Shown: in pieces, positions 11,730 through 25,100 of the stretch
Position numbering within the stretch: the stretch's first letter is position 1
How the letters are laid out: each line of letters starts with the position of its first letter
From: Cynocephalus volans
Lineage: Eukaryota > Chordata > Mammalia > Dermoptera > Cynocephalidae
Reading direction: 5' to 3'
DNA: 64,000 nt
NCBI RefSeq assembly: GCF_027409185.1
Contig: NC_084460.1
Coordinates: 150,743,569-150,807,568 of the forward strand
Position numbers and translations under genes: made by a program
Notes under the pieces: generated by a model
Database searches by the model: none
Told to the model about the DNA's origin: nothing
What the model saw: only the letters and a program-made list of their open reading frames with translations

Positions 11730-13260
11730 CAACAATTTATTATAAAAATTTTCGAACATAAAGCAAAGTTGAAAGAATGTTAAGTACCTGTACAACTACC
11801 ACAAGATCTTATTATTAACATTTTAATATACTTGATTTATCATATCCATCCATTCCTCAATCCATTAATCCTTATTTGTACAAGCACTTCAGAGTGAATT
11901 GAAAATATCAGCGCACTTCACTCTAAATACTTCAGCATGGAAATTATTAAGAAAATTAATTGGAAGGTCATTAGATGGAGATGGCTCTAGCACCCTGAGT
12001 CCGTGTATAAGCAAACCAAAGCCCAATTCAGATGAACTGTTGTCATATCCTAGGAGACTTATGCTTAACCATTCAGAAACTTCCAACTAACCTCTCACTA
12101 GGGACTTCACCAATCAGAAGCTGCCCACTAATCCACAACTAGGGGCTTTAAAGCTTCTGTTCCACTTTAACCAATCAAATATTTTCTGTCTTGCTTCCCT
12201 GAACACCTTATTATAAAAGTTTTCCCCTGCAGCCCTTGCTGTGGAGCCTGTGGGCACAGCCAGATTCATGAATTGCTGACTAATCAAATAAACTCATTAA
12301 AATGTTAATGTTAAAGTTTATCTTTTAACAACATCACTAACTGGAGTTCAATATTTGTGTTTATATAAAATTTATATACATTACAATGCACAATTCTGAA
12401 GTGTATATTTGCTGAGTTTTGACAAACCCTTATCAAGGTATAGAAGACGACCATCACCTAAGAAAGTCTCCTCACGGTCAATCCCAACCCCAACACTCCT
12501 CCAGAGGCAACCAAAAATTCTGATTTTTTTCCCACCACGTATTAGTTTTGTTTGTTCTAAATGTTCTTCTAAATGGAATCATCAAGTATGTACACTTTTG
12601 CATAACCTTCTTTCACTTAGCATCCATGTTGAATTCTTGTGTGTAATTCAATTTTTTTTTATTGCTTAGAAGTATTCCAGTATATAAATATGCCATAGAT
12701 TGATTATTCAATCTCTGATTGATGAACATCTAAACTGTTTCCAGTTTGGAGCTATTCTGACTAAAATTGCTGTGAACATTCACGTACATGTCTTTTTGTG
12801 AACATATGCTTTTATTTCTCTTCAGTAGATGCCTATCAGTAAGAATCCTGGGCCATAAGGTAGGAATCTCTTTAGTTTTAGTATTTAGCATTTAGTTGTA
12901 GCATTTGACAATCCTAAAAAATGTATAACAGTTCTCATTGTTCCACAGCCTCACTAGCATTTGCAAGTATTCATCTTTCTAAATTATACCCATTTCAATA
13001 GTGCAGCGGTATCTTATGGTGGTTTTAATATGCATTTCTATAATTACTAATGATGTTGCATACTTTTTAACGTCTTTATTGGCAATTTGTATTTCTTCTT
13101 TTGTTTAAATACTGTGCCCATTTTTAACAAGGTTATTTGTCTTTCTAGTGTTGGATTGTAGGTGTTCTCTATGTATTCTACATACCAGTCCTTTGTCAGA
13201 TGTATGCGCTGTGATTTACGTCAGGGAGAAAATGTTCTCACTTTTATTAAGTAATTTCCT
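11730..13260 (-). repeat. Ancient L1 (L1M-type) 3' portion, interrupted
   Basis: The reverse complement of an L1M 3' UTR is seen before and after an LTR insertion (CTTCAGCATG on the left; AACTGGAGTTCAATATTTG on the right). Decayed ORF2 follows, with the CCAGTCCTTTGTCAGATGTA region near 13183-13202. Confidence 0.65.
11938..12330 (+). mobile_element. Solo LTR inserted in old L1
   Basis: The sequence starting TGGAAATTATTAAG and ending near TTTTAACA interrupts the L1 above. It has CCAATCA boxes, a TATAAAAG box at about 12213 and AATAAACTCATT near the end, the layout of a class I retroviral LTR. Boundaries are approximate and the family is unnamed. Confidence 0.55.
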
Positions 13261-13276
13261 ACTATCTTAAACACTA

Positions 13277-13277
<1 letters not shown>

Positions 13278-13322
<45 letters not shown>

Positions 13323-13326
13323 TGTA
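13278..13326 (+). repeat. (GT)n microsatellite
   Basis: A GT run of about 20 units has one TTTG interruption near its end. Confidence 0.95.
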
Positions 13327-13374
13327 AGTAAAAAAATAATAGGGAAAATATTCATCATTTTAGCAGTTAGGGGC

Positions 13375-13938
13375 TGTTTCAGGTAAAATTGTTCCTCCCC
13401 AAATTTCAAGTATTGTACCAATACCTCAGGATGTGACTTTATTTGGAGTAAGGCCTTATACAGGTAATTAAAGTTAAATGAAGTCATTACAGTAGGCCCT
13501 AATCCAATGTGACTGGTGTCTTTATAGGAAAGAGGAGCTTAGGAAACAGACATGGACACACATAGAAAAAATCCATGGAGGGACACAGAGAGAAGGCAGC
13601 CTTCTGCAAGCTGAGAAGACAGGCCTCAAAATAAAGCCAACCCTGTCCACACCTTGATCATGGACTTCTAGCCTTCAGAACTGTGAGAAATAAATTTCTG
13701 TTGTTTAAGCCACCCACTCTGAGGGCAGGCCTATGGCTCACTCGGGAGAGTGTGGTGCTGGTAATACCAAGGCCACGGGTTCGGATCCTATATAGGGATG
13801 GTCTGTTCGCTCACTTGGGAGAGCGTGGTGCTGACAACACCAAGTCAAGGATTAAGATCCCCTTACCGGTCATCTTTAAAAAAAAGAAAAGCCACCCACT
13901 CTGTTACTTTATTATGGCAGCCCTAGCAAACTAATACA
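13375..13938 (+). mobile_element. MLT1-type MaLR LTR, split by a CYN SINE
   Basis: It carries TACCTCAGGATGTGACTTTA, CCTAATCCAATGTGACTGGT and the end GCCCTAGCAAACTAATACA, all MLT1 landmarks. The SINE at 13722-13888 sits in its poly(A)-proximal part. Confidence 0.85.
13722..13888 (+). mobile_element. CYN-type SINE, dimer, with perfect 15-bp duplication
   Basis: The dimeric tRNA-derived unit has GGTTCGGATCC in the first half and CCTTACCGGTCATCTTT plus an A tail at the end. Target duplications AAGCCACCCACTCTG are at 13707-13721 and 13889-13903. The SINE is younger than the MLT1 LTR that it splits. Confidence 0.93.
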
Positions 13939-13954
13939 GAGGTGCAAATACCAC

Positions 13955-14155
13955 ACCCAGGATAACTGGGTTCAAATTGAAGCTATACCATGTACCTGCT
14001 GTGTTGCTTTAAGTTACCTTAAATCTCTATGCCTAGGTTTCTTCATGTGTAAAATAGGTATAACAATAGTACCTACCCCATTCTGTTTTTATAAAGAGTA
14101 AATGAGTTACTACTTATAAAGTGCTTAAGCCAATATTTATTTAGTAGTACATCAA
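13955..14155 (+). repeat. MIR
   Basis: The MIR order is recognisable: ACTGGGTTCAAATTGAAGC, then a TTCTTCATGTGTAAAATAGG core and a GAGTAAATGAGTTA tail. Confidence 0.6.
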
Positions 14156-14429
14156 GGTATACCAGATTTCAAAAAATAATTGAGCCACATTTTAAAAAAT
14201 GTATATCTCAACATCTGATTTTTTATGTTCTTCAATGAGTTTTACTAAGATGCATAGTGGAATGCACTTTTATACTTAAGTTGACAGGGCTCAGTCTTGT
14301 GCATTCATGTAAGTGTATGGTGCAGTGACTTTGAGTTAAAGTTTATCATTGAGAGTTTTTGCTCTACACTATATGCAATAAGAGTGAAATAAGTTTGACA
14401 TATTCTTGAAGCTTTGTCTGGTGGCCTGG

Positions 14430-17215
14430 AATTCCTCATGATGAAAATCTCGCAGGCTCTTTTTTCTTTGTAGGAGGGGCCAGATGCAACAATTTATCCT
14501 TTATCTTGGAAATTATATCTCGCCATGATCCAGGCCACTGGATCCCTAGAAATTTCACTGAGATTGACGGAATCTAGAATATTTTTCTTTTTGTTTTGTT
14601 TTGTCTTTTTTTTTCTTTTCTTTATAGGCCTGTAAATTTTTGTTTGATTTATTTCCCACTCTCTAACATACAAACGTCTTACCAGTACGTCTAGAGTAGT
14701 TGCTACTTCTTGATTACTAGGTCATCAGCACAATGGCATCAGTGTCATGGACAAGTGTGATATCTTGTGGAAGAAAAGATGACAGAGATGCCTGAAAACT
14801 AAATTATGACATATGGCTGGAAAGTTGATAGACCCCTGAGGTAGCACAATGAAGGTACATTGCTGGCCTTACCAGCTGAAAGGAAACTGCTTCTGGTGAT
14901 CCTCCTGGATAGGTATGGAGAAAAAGCATTTGTCAGATCAATAGCTGAACTAGGTACCTGGAGACGTATTAATTTGCTCAAGCAATAGAGCCACATCTGG
15001 TACAGAAGCTGCAACTGAAGCCATCGCTTGATTAAGCTTAGAGTAATACACTGTCATTCTCCATCTGTCTTCTGCACAGAATAAGAGGATGTGGGGGGAT
15101 CTCCTCCCCTGCCTCCTTTAAGTTGCTGTAGAACTAATCGCTGTAATCTCTCCAGGGATGTGGTATTGTTTTTGATTTACTATTTTCCTAGGTAGAGGCA
15201 GCTCTAATGGCTTCCATTTGGCTTTTCCCACCATAACGGCCCTCACTCCACAGGTTAGGGCACTGATATTGGGATTCTGCCAGCTGCTATGTACGTCTGT
15301 TCCAATTATGCATTCTGGAATTGGGGAAATAACCAGGGGATGGGTCCAAGGGCCCACTGGACCTGCTGTGAGTCAGACCTGAGCTAAGACTCCATTAATC
15401 ATCTGATCTCCATAAGCCCCTGTTCTGACTGGGGGCCACAGTGACATTTTCAGTCTCCTGGAATCAATGTTAGTTCAGAGCCAGTGTCCCATACTCCCCA
15501 AAAGGTCTGATTATTTCCTTTTCCCCAGTGAACAGTTACCCTAGTAAAGGGTCATAGATCCCTTTGGGGAAGGCTGGGAGAAAGATTATTATAAATTCTT
15601 GGTAGTGTACTAGGATCCTTCCTCAAGGGGACCTGGCTTCCCCTCATTCAAGTGGTTCTAGGTCTGTAAATTGGCATGTCTGAGAAATGATTGAGGGGCC
15701 ATGACTCTGTGCTTTTATGATTCAGGTTAGACTTTTGTCCACTTGACCTAGAATTTTTCTCCTTATATAGATAAAGTAAGAATTTAGTAAGCTTCTTATC
15801 TATTTCACTTCTAGGAATACCATGATCAACTAACCAACATCGTAGGTCTGCATGAGTCAGAGTCTTCTGATTGCTGCTTTAACCCTACTGTCCTTTATGG
15901 TAACCACGCCCACTTTGCCTTTGGCAGTTGAGTATCACCACTTGGTTCTTGCCACCCTGGGATCCAATTACTTTTGTTACAGGGCACAGGTTCAGCTGCC
16001 TGCCCCCTTTCAAAAACAAACCACTCAAAAGTCATATGTTGGTAAAAATGGAAGTCAGCTTTTATTCATGAATACCGGTGACCTGAGGAGAGATATTAGG
16101 CTAACCCACTTCTCCAATAAACCTGAAGGAGATTGGCCAGGCTAAAGCCATCCCCAAGACTCAGATTTACTGAGGGGTTTTTAAAGAGGGGGCTGAGGGA
16201 ATGGAATATGGGAAATGAAAAGCAGGAGGGAGGATATGTGCAAGGAGCCAGGTGCAAATTCTTCTGGCCAAGGCTCCATCCGGTTTCTGCTCCCGTCCTT
16301 GTTGTTATTTCAAGGTCCAGGTAGTATGGGTCCTGTGGCAAGTAGCAGCTTCAGGCTGACTGGAAAACAACTTTACATTTATGCAAATAACGTCATCTTG
16401 CCCCATAACCAAGGTTCAAAATATCAAATAATCATGGGAATAGAGGGAACTCAGAGAAATACATGCCATGAAAAAAACCATCTTTTTAAAATTTGCCTAC
16501 AGCCCGTGAGGTTTTAGGTCCCAACATGGCTTCAGTCCTGCTCAGTCTAACACTCCCATTGCATTTAGATTTTCCAGTTGAATGACTCTGATTCCCACTG
16601 TAAGGTTTGGCCTACAAAAAGAGCAATCATGGAACTCTTCAAGAATGCTGGGGCTCCCCTCACAAATCTATTTTTCAAAGTATTGGTAAAATGTATGTCC
16701 TCTGGACCCTCCCAGTGCAGGTGAGTACCTTTTTTTTTTTTTCCTTCTCCTTTTCTTTTTCTTTTTTCTGGCTCTGTTCTGTGAGAAGGGTGGGTAGGTC
16801 TTAAGGGACAAATCCGCTCTGGCATTCCCACCTCCCTAAGCCTTTGAATCCTACAGTACCCCGAGGGAGATCAGGCATCTCCAGCCCACTCATGGTGGGC
16901 CGTCTTTTGATACACGTTTCAGCCAACCAACCACCCAAACTGTCAGAGCCCTTTCTAACTCCCCAAGCTACAACATCAAGTGCAGAACCTCTGCTTGGTG
17001 AGCACGTGTCACTAAACGGGGCCTGATCCAACTTTATGTTCCTCCCACCATTATCCCATGACCTTAAAACCTATTCCCACACAAATTCCTCATATTTCTG
17101 CTTGTATGCTTTAGAAAACTCAAGTAGTTCTTTGGGAGTTTAGCACCCCTCCTCATGGGTCACACTTTATACTTCACTTTTAGGGACCTGCTGGGACTTG
17201 AGTCTAGTTATAGGC
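14430..17215 (-). mobile_element. ERVL internal remnant (pol and flanking), antisense
   Basis: On the minus strand, short frames match an ERVL-type retroviral polymerase: residues AIDLTNAF followed by a downstream FSW/QGQ-like region lie at about 14990-14850. Frames are broken by stops and indels, so nothing is functional. The remnant is interrupted by a solo LTR at 16037-16526 and meets a plus-strand MaLR near 17215. LTRs of this copy were not identified. Confidence 0.65.
16037..16526 (-). mobile_element. Solo LTR inside the ERVL remnant
   Basis: The 490-bp element is bounded by TGTTGG and CCAACA. Read on the minus strand it has a TTTAAAAACCCC box followed by AATAAAAGCTGACTTCC near the end, typical of a retroviral LTR. 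No target duplication was found and the family is unknown. Confidence 0.6.
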
Positions 17216-18355
17216 CTAGAACCAAAACATTCAGGGAGCTGTGTGGCTACTCTTAAGATTTTACACTGAGTTATGGTGGCAATGGCATGACATAAAGCTG
17301 AAATTTATAATGAAAAAGGAAGCAGAGGGTAAAAAAAATGGAAAACTCTCAGCTTGGCCTAGTAAAGAGTAAAAACGCATGTTCAGTAGAATAAAACCAA
17401 GGGTGTAGCCCAGTGACCATTTGCCAAGGAGACAGGACAGAGGAAGCGATCATCAAGAGAATGGAAAAAAGACATTGAAGGTATATCAGAGAACTTCGAG
17501 GCTGCCCCTCCCCCCACAGGCCCAGAGGCCTAGGGAGACAGAAAGGTTTCAGGGAACAGGCCTGAGGTGCCCTCCATGGGCTCACCACCCAAGTCCACCT
17601 CAGGACATTGTTCCCACACCAGCACCCTGGCTGCTCCAGATGATCCAGCCATGGCTAATTTGGTCCCAGGTGCTGCTGGACCCACAGCTTCAGAAGATAC
17701 AAGCCTGAAACTTTGGCAGTATCCATTTGGTGTTAAGTCTGCAGGCTCACAGAATGGAAAAACTGTGGATCCCTGATTTCAAAGGATTTATGAAAAGCCT
17801 GGGGACCTAGAAAGAGATTTGTCACAAGGGCAAAGTCACTTTAGACAACTTTCACTAGAGCAATGTGGAGTGAACATGTGGGGTTGGTGTTGCATCAGAG
17901 AACCCCCACCAGGGCCAGGCCTAATGGAGCTGTGAGAGCAGGACATCCATGGAGACCCCAAACTTGTAGAGTCACCAGCATGCAGCATCAGTCTGGGAGA
18001 GCTGAAGCATCACGTGAGACCAGGAAAGGCATAGAAAGAAGCGGGGTTGCCTAAGGACTTGGAGGCCCAACACCTATGCCAGTGTGCATAGGATGCCAGA
18101 CATGGAGTCAACGGAGATTATTCTTCAGCTTTAAGATTTAATGTCTGCCCTGCTGGATTTCAGACTGTCACCCTTTTTTCTTGGTCTATTTCTCCCTTTT
18201 TGAATGGGAATATGAATCTTATGGTTTTCTCATCATTGCATTTTGGCAGTAGATAACTTGTTTGATTTCACTTCTGAGCTGAAACAAGTTAGGACTTTGG
18301 GGATGGAATAAATATTTATCTGTGAGGACATGAACTCTGGGGACCAGGGGTGGAT
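17215..18355 (+). mobile_element. MaLR internal sequence (THE1/MST-int), 5' truncated
   Basis: The sequence aligns by eye, in reverse, with the internal part of the complete MaLR at 19828-22126 (shared GGAACAGGCCTGAGGTGCCC and CAAGGGTGTAGCCCAG). No 5' LTR is present. It leads straight into the LTR at 18356. Confidence 0.75.
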
Positions 18356-18756
18356 TGCTATGGGCTAAATGTGTCTCCTAAAATTTCATGTATTGTAACA
18401 GTGTTAAGAGAGTAGGAAATCCAATTATGGCATTTGAAAGGTTGGACCTTTAAGAAGTGATTAGATTGTGAACACTGCAGCCTCATAAGTTAATCCTTTC
18501 ATGGGGTAATAGGAATGGTTCTGATGGATTTAGAAAGAGAGCAAGTAAGGAGGTTAGCTCTCTTGCTCAGCCCATTCTCACCACATGAAATTTTGGTTGC
18601 TGGGGGACCCTGCAGAGTCCACCAAAAAGGCCCTCACCACATGTGTCCCTTGGACCATGGACTTCTCAGCTTCCCAAACTGTAAGAAATAAATTTCATTT
18701 CTTCTTAAATTACCCAGTTTCAAGTGTTCTGTTACAAGCAACAGAAACAGACTAAT

Positions 18757-18759
<3 letters not shown>
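18356..18759 (+). mobile_element. MaLR 3' LTR (MST/THE1-like)
   Basis: It starts TGCTATGGGCTAAATG, has AATAAATTTC near the end and finishes GACTAATACA. It is the 3' LTR of the element whose internal part is at 17215-18355. Confidence 0.85.
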
Positions 18760-18880
<121 letters not shown>

Positions 18881-19827
18881 GAAATATGAAAGGTGATTTA
18901 TTTGGGGAATTTTTGGCACAATTTATGGAAGCTGAGATGTCCCACAATATGGTGTCTGCAAGCTGGAAAACAGGGAAGCCGGTAGCATGGCTCAGTCCGA
19001 GGTTAAAGACCTGAGGAGCTGGGGTCTGCTGGCACAAGTCTAGGAATCCAAAGCCTGGAGAACCTGGAGTTCTGATGTCCCAGGTCCAGAACACAGAGTA
19101 AATTTGCCTTTCTTCTGCCTTTTTTTTGCTATCTGGGTCCTCAGCTTACTGGAGGGTGCCCACCCACATTGGGTGAGGGCAGATCTTCCTTACTCAGTTC
19201 ACTGATTCAAATGCCAGCCTCTTTAAGAAACATCCTCATAGGCATACACAGAAATAATGCTCTACCAGCTGTCTGGGAATCACTTAATTCAGTCAAGTTG
19301 ACACCTAAAATTAATCATCACAGACATATTAGGCAGACATTAGGAAGAGCCCAAATGTAGAGCTTCTAGTCTTTCTCCCGTGGAGTCAAGAACAGCATTA
19401 CCTTTTACTGGTCATCATGAGTGACAATACTCACCCAAGTCTTTGGTGTTGAGGGTTTTTAATTAGGGTTTGACTACATATTGCTTGTGTGGTTAACCTT
19501 TAGTCTATAGCCCCTCCCAGAAGTTGGGCTAATATCTTTGATCTCCAGTTCTTCTGGAAGTCAGAGCTAATCTAACATGACCCAAAACCTCCATCATAAA
19601 TCACATTATTTGACTGTCCCATGGCCAAAGCCCCCAAGAGTGACACTCATTTCTGGAAGAACAGTACGAGAGCCTAGAGATATCCTCCTAGTAGCCAAGG
19701 GCAAAGGACAGACCTCTCTTTGGGTAAGTTTGATTCTTTGCTAACAACTGCCTTTTACTATTTGTTTATATATGTATCTGTTTTGACTACATATTACATG
19801 CATATGACACAAAATTCAAAATGTGCA

Positions 19828-22126
19828 TGTATTAGTCCATTCCTGTTGCTTATAACAAAATACCTGTAATTGGGTGACTTATAAAGAAAACAAAATTTAT
19901 TGCTTACAGTTTTGGAGGCTCGGAAGTCCAAAGCCCAGGTAACACAGGTAGTGAAGGCCTTGATGGGGGTGACAGTGGGACCCAAGGGTCTCATGTGGCA
20001 GAAATGGTGGAGCAGAGAGAGCTCTTCATGCACTTTCCTTTCAAAGTCCTCAGAACCATGCCTATGACCACCATTATTAATCCATTCATTAGGGCATGGT
20101 CATCAGAATCTAATAACCTATTCTAGGCCCCATCTTTCAATTATCATAATAGGATTTCCTACCTTCAACAGTTACAATGGGGATTAAGCTTTGAGGAGAC
20201 ATTCAATCCACTGCATTCCACCCCTGACCCCCTAAAACTCATGTCCTTTCACGTACAAATACATTCATTTCACCTCCAAAGTCTTAACTTGTTTCAACTC
20301 AAAAGTCCAGAGTTCAAAGTCCCATCAGTGAAGTCAAAACAAGTTATCTCCTTCCAAGATACAATGATGATACAAACATAGGGTACATTTTCCCATTTGG
20401 AAAGGGAGAAATAGGCCAAAATAATGGAGTGACAGGGTCTAAGCAAGTCTGAAACCCAGCAGGGCAGGCATCAAATCTTAAAGCTGAAGAATAATGTACC
20501 CTGACTCTATATTGGACGTTCTCTGCACACTGGTGCAGGAGTTGATTCCCCAGGTCCTAAGCAGCTCCACATCTATGGCTTTCCTGGTCTCAGACTCTCA
20601 CAGGCAGGCATTTCAAGCTGGCAGCTCTACAAGTCTGGGGTATCCATGGTGGTGCAGTTCCCATGGCTCCACTAGGCATGGCCTTGGTGGGGTTTCTCTG
20701 CTGCAACTCTGACCCCACATTTCTTCTTGGCACTGCTCTAGCAAAGACTATGCAGTGAATCTGCCCCTGCTACAGATTTCTTCCTGGGTCCCCAGGCTTT
20801 TCCATACACTCTTTGAAATCAGGGTGGAGTCTCCCAAGCCTCCACAGCTCTGGCATTCTATGAACCTGCAGAGTTAACACCATGTGGACTCTGCCAAAGC
20901 TTCCAGCTTGTATCTTCCAAAGCTGCAGGTCCAGTCACACCTGGAGTCAATTTAGCCACAGCTGGAACAGCCAAAGCAGCGGGGTGCTGGTGTGAAAAAC
21001 AGCTTCCTGAGGTGGCCCTGGGCACCTCAGGCCTGTTCCCTGAGACCATTCTGACACCCTAGTCCTCTCGGCCTGTAATGGAGGAAGCAGCCCCTGAAAT
21101 GTCTTCCAAGTCTTTTTTTCCCTCTCTTCATAATCCCTTTCTTCTGTACTAATCTCATTAGGAAAGCGTTGCTGGGCTACACCCTTGCTTTTGTAGCCAG
21201 GCTGAAAGTTATCCAATATTTTGCCCTCTGCTTTCTTTTGAATTTATAAATTCTGGCTTTCCCTCATGCCATTTCTGCCATAACTCAACATAGGCTTTTG
21301 CACGTAGCCATGCAGCTTTCTAAATGTTTTACTGCTTAGTAATTTCATCCACTAAATACCCTGGTTCAGTATCTTTAAGTTCCACAATTCATAAAACTTT
21401 GGGCCATGAACAGAATGTGGCTAAGTTCCTTGCCAGTTCATAGCAAGGGTGATCTTTTCCCCAGTTTCCAATAAGTCCCTTCTCATTTACATCTGACACC
21501 TCTTTAGAATAGTCTTTATGGTCCATATTTCTACCAGCATTCTTGTTGCCACCACTTAACCAGTCTCTAAGACATTCCAAACTTTCCTCACCAGCATCTA
21601 GGCTTTTCCTAGCCTGTTCCTTCAAATTCTTTTAGCCTCTTCTCAACACCCAGTTCCAAAGCTACTTCCACATTTTCAAGTATTTGTTATAAGCAACACC
21701 CCACTTCTCTGGTAGCAATTTTTTGCATTAGTCCATTTCTGCTGCTTATAACTAAATACCTGAAACTGTATGATTTATAAAGAAAATGAAATTTATTGCT
21801 TACAGTTTTGGAGGCTAGGAAGTCCAAAGTCCAGGGAACACATCTGGTGAAGGCCTTGGTGGTGAAAACAGTGACCCGGGGTCTCACATGCCAGAAACAG
21901 CAGAGTGGAGAGAGAGCTCCTTGTACCTTCTCCTTTTAAAGCTCTCAGAAGCATGCCCCAGACCACCATTATTAATCCATTCATTAGGGCATGGTCATCA
22001 GAATCTAATCACCTCTTCAAGGCCCCACCTTTCAATTACCATAATAGGATTTCCCACCAACAACAGTTAGAATGGAGATTAAGCTTTAATGACTTTTGGG
22101 GGTGGGGGGACAGTTGATCCACTGCA
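19828..22126 (-). mobile_element. Complete MaLR element (LTR-internal-LTR)
   Basis: The 3' LTR is 19828-20215, the internal part 20216-21723 and the 5' LTR 21724-22126 (minus-strand sense). The whole is flanked by the 5-bp direct repeat GTGCA (19823-19827 and 22127-22131). The total of 2.3 kb is the usual size of a THE1/MST element. Internal ORFs are short and broken, as is normal for this non-autonomous family. Confidence 0.92.
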
Positions 22127-22139
22127 GTGCATACACGTG

Positions 22140-25100
22140 TGTATATATAGATATGTATGTACATTCTTTTTTGCATACACAAATAGTATTTTTTTTTAAT
22201 TGTAAGCAGTCATAATTATTAAATTCTGTACTATATAGGATTTTCTAAAAATACTCAATGTTTTTAAAAGTAAACTTATAAAAAGAAAACAAATTTAATG
22301 GAAAAACACGCTAATCTCTGTCTAAATTCACCATCTTTATGCATCTATATGAAGTCTAGCAATTGAAACCAGAGGCTATTTTAAAGGTGTTTGTATACAA
22401 TCCTTGAGACTTTCCCTAATGTGCAAGTCCAAGAGTTGCAAAAGTGTCAGCCTTACAAAGACTAACCTATAAAATAAGGACATCACAGCAAGCCATCCAA
22501 ATTTAGGTATAGAAATGTGACATATTTACACATTTACCACTTATGGTAATGACTACAAAGTCTATAAAAATCATCTGATAAAAATCTCCCCTCATTCCCA
22601 AAATAAATTATGCAAAAATGTCTTTACACACTTCTAGAAGAAAGACCATCTACTGATAAATGACATGTCATTCTGAAAATGTTAGTAATTGTAATTCATA
22701 GATTATGAACAGAAGAATATTTTTAGAAAGGTTTCCTCATTCCAGTACTGAAAATGTTTCAAACTGAGTCTTGTTTGAGTGGAAAGTAAAAGGAGGTAGC
22801 AAACTGATCACTGACTAAACTGCTGGAGCGCCATGGTTATGAAAGGTCAGAAAATATGGATCATTGCTAAAATGCAGAAGGTGAGGATTCCAGTTAAATT
22901 GCTTGTGTAAAAAGGTGATTATTGCTCCCCCCCCCCACACTTTTTTTTTTAACAGTATATAAAGTCAGGTCAGCATAAGCTTTTAGTGTACAACTTGTGG
23001 AACCTTTATAGGAATGATACAATAAGCAGATTTATTTTTCCCACAATTCTCTTCTACATTACTTTATTCATGTAGTAGGAGGAAGTTTGTTAATCCTCTG
23101 CTATTCTAAGAATAGGCATGGGATTTAAAAAAACATTTTCCTTATTAATCCACATGTAAAGTTATTTTTTGGTCATATACTTTCTCTCACAATAATCTTT
23201 TTACCTACAGTCACCAACAGAAAAATCCACCTGCAGATGGTGTTAAATGGGTTCCCAATCTGTTCTTTGTATTCAGCAGCTCAGGGAAGCATTCTTTCAT
23301 GTTATGTTGCAGTATTTGGATGTTATTTTAAATAAGCCCCCACATATGTTTCTGCAGTAAGCAAAAAAAAAAGAAAAAAGAAAGAAAGAAAGAAAGAAAT
23401 GAGATGGGGGGAGGGGAAGCTCTGTAGAACTGAGCCATTTGTACAAGAGTTGTGTAATCTTTTGATCTCCTTGCATTAAAATTCACATTATGGACCTGGA
23501 GAGATGGCTTTTCAAGACTCGGTGATGTGACACTTGAGCGAGGTACCCCATATCAAGGAAAAGCCCTTTACTATATAACATTGTCTCAAAGAAATGTTTT
23601 TAATCTGTGGCCTTATAACAAAATCTCATGTGAATACCTTTCTTGTAAACAGGCAGTACTGTGGGAAAAAACATTTTGTAACAATTTTTGTAAAAAAATG
23701 TTTTGTAACTTCCTGCCCAGTTTTTCATAGAGCATTATAAAAATGATGTAGATTCAAGTGATCAAAATTTGATTGTATTTTCTACTCCCTTCAACATTGA
23801 ATCATCATCTTGATGGTTAATTGCTGATAATTAACTGCTCTTTTTTAAGAAGGGGATGTATGGATTGGCTTTTTTTGTATAGTTCTTTTATTTACCTAAA
23901 ATCACCTTTACTGCTGCCCAAATAGCTAGTGTTCTATCATTGAAGGTCATGGTACATCCTTACTAGTCCACACCAAAACTTATTTTCCACTGTAATTTGT
24001 TTTCCATATGCACGGATTTTGAAAGATAAATAGAATAAGTTGCTATACACTTCTCAATCATATATGTAACACATACATGTAACACACATATGTCAAATAA
24101 TGATCAATACATGGCATGTCAGTGGTTTTGACTAAAAAATGAGATATCTTCTAGAAAGCATGATAGAAATTGCTCTTCCACAGTTTGTCACTGAATTATG
24201 CAATTTTGTTTCTGATAGAACTTTTCCAATAGCTTGTTTTATTTGTTATTAATGTTGAAACTGTTTTTACAAGCTTCTCAGTAAAAATGTCTTATACTTG
24301 GTTTTATTTAAAGAAATACAACCCTGGATGATGCTTCCGTAATTTTGGACTCACTCATCTTGCATGACAAATTTTAAACTAAGATGTATTATTTTATACT
24401 TGTCCAGGAAAAATATCATTACCTAATTAAACTCGCTTACCAGAGAAATCAATGCACTTTAAAACTGACATGAAAACTTTGATGGTGACAATGTAAAGAT
24501 TTGACAGGCAATGTGCTGTTGACCAGTGGCGTATGCACTGCAGGCCAAAAATGTTCAGATAGTCTTCATTATTCTTCCTTATCTGTTTCACCTGATGTTT
24601 GAAAACATCACACTCACAATCTCTTGCACGGCACACACATATTGTAACACCGTATTCACAATGAAGTTTTTTCCATTGTTTACATTATGCCATTTTTATG
24701 AATGATGGTATGTTACTATTTTCATAATTTTTCAATAAGCCAATTCTGTGAATTAGAGATATAAGAAGAGTATCAACCATAAAATGCAAATAGAGTATTA
24801 AAATTACCAGGAAAGAACATTAATGAAGATGAATACCCTGTTAATTTCATGTTTGAGGTTAAACTGACCAACACAGTCCTTGTTGTGTCCATATGGACCT
24901 ACATTAACATTGTTAACAACTTAATGGGATTTTTATGAAAATCATATCTTACATTTAAAACTTGTAAAATATGTGAATTACGTGCATAAGATTTGCAAAT
25001 ATATGTAGAATATGTGAAAAAAACAGTTTCAATGCATTTTTTTTTCCCCTCTGAAATGGTCAAACTATTTAACAGACTACCAAGGATCACCATTCTTTTA

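Noticed and set aside
13221-13487. Frame with His-Thr repeats
   Set aside because: It is produced by the GT microsatellite on the opposite strand.
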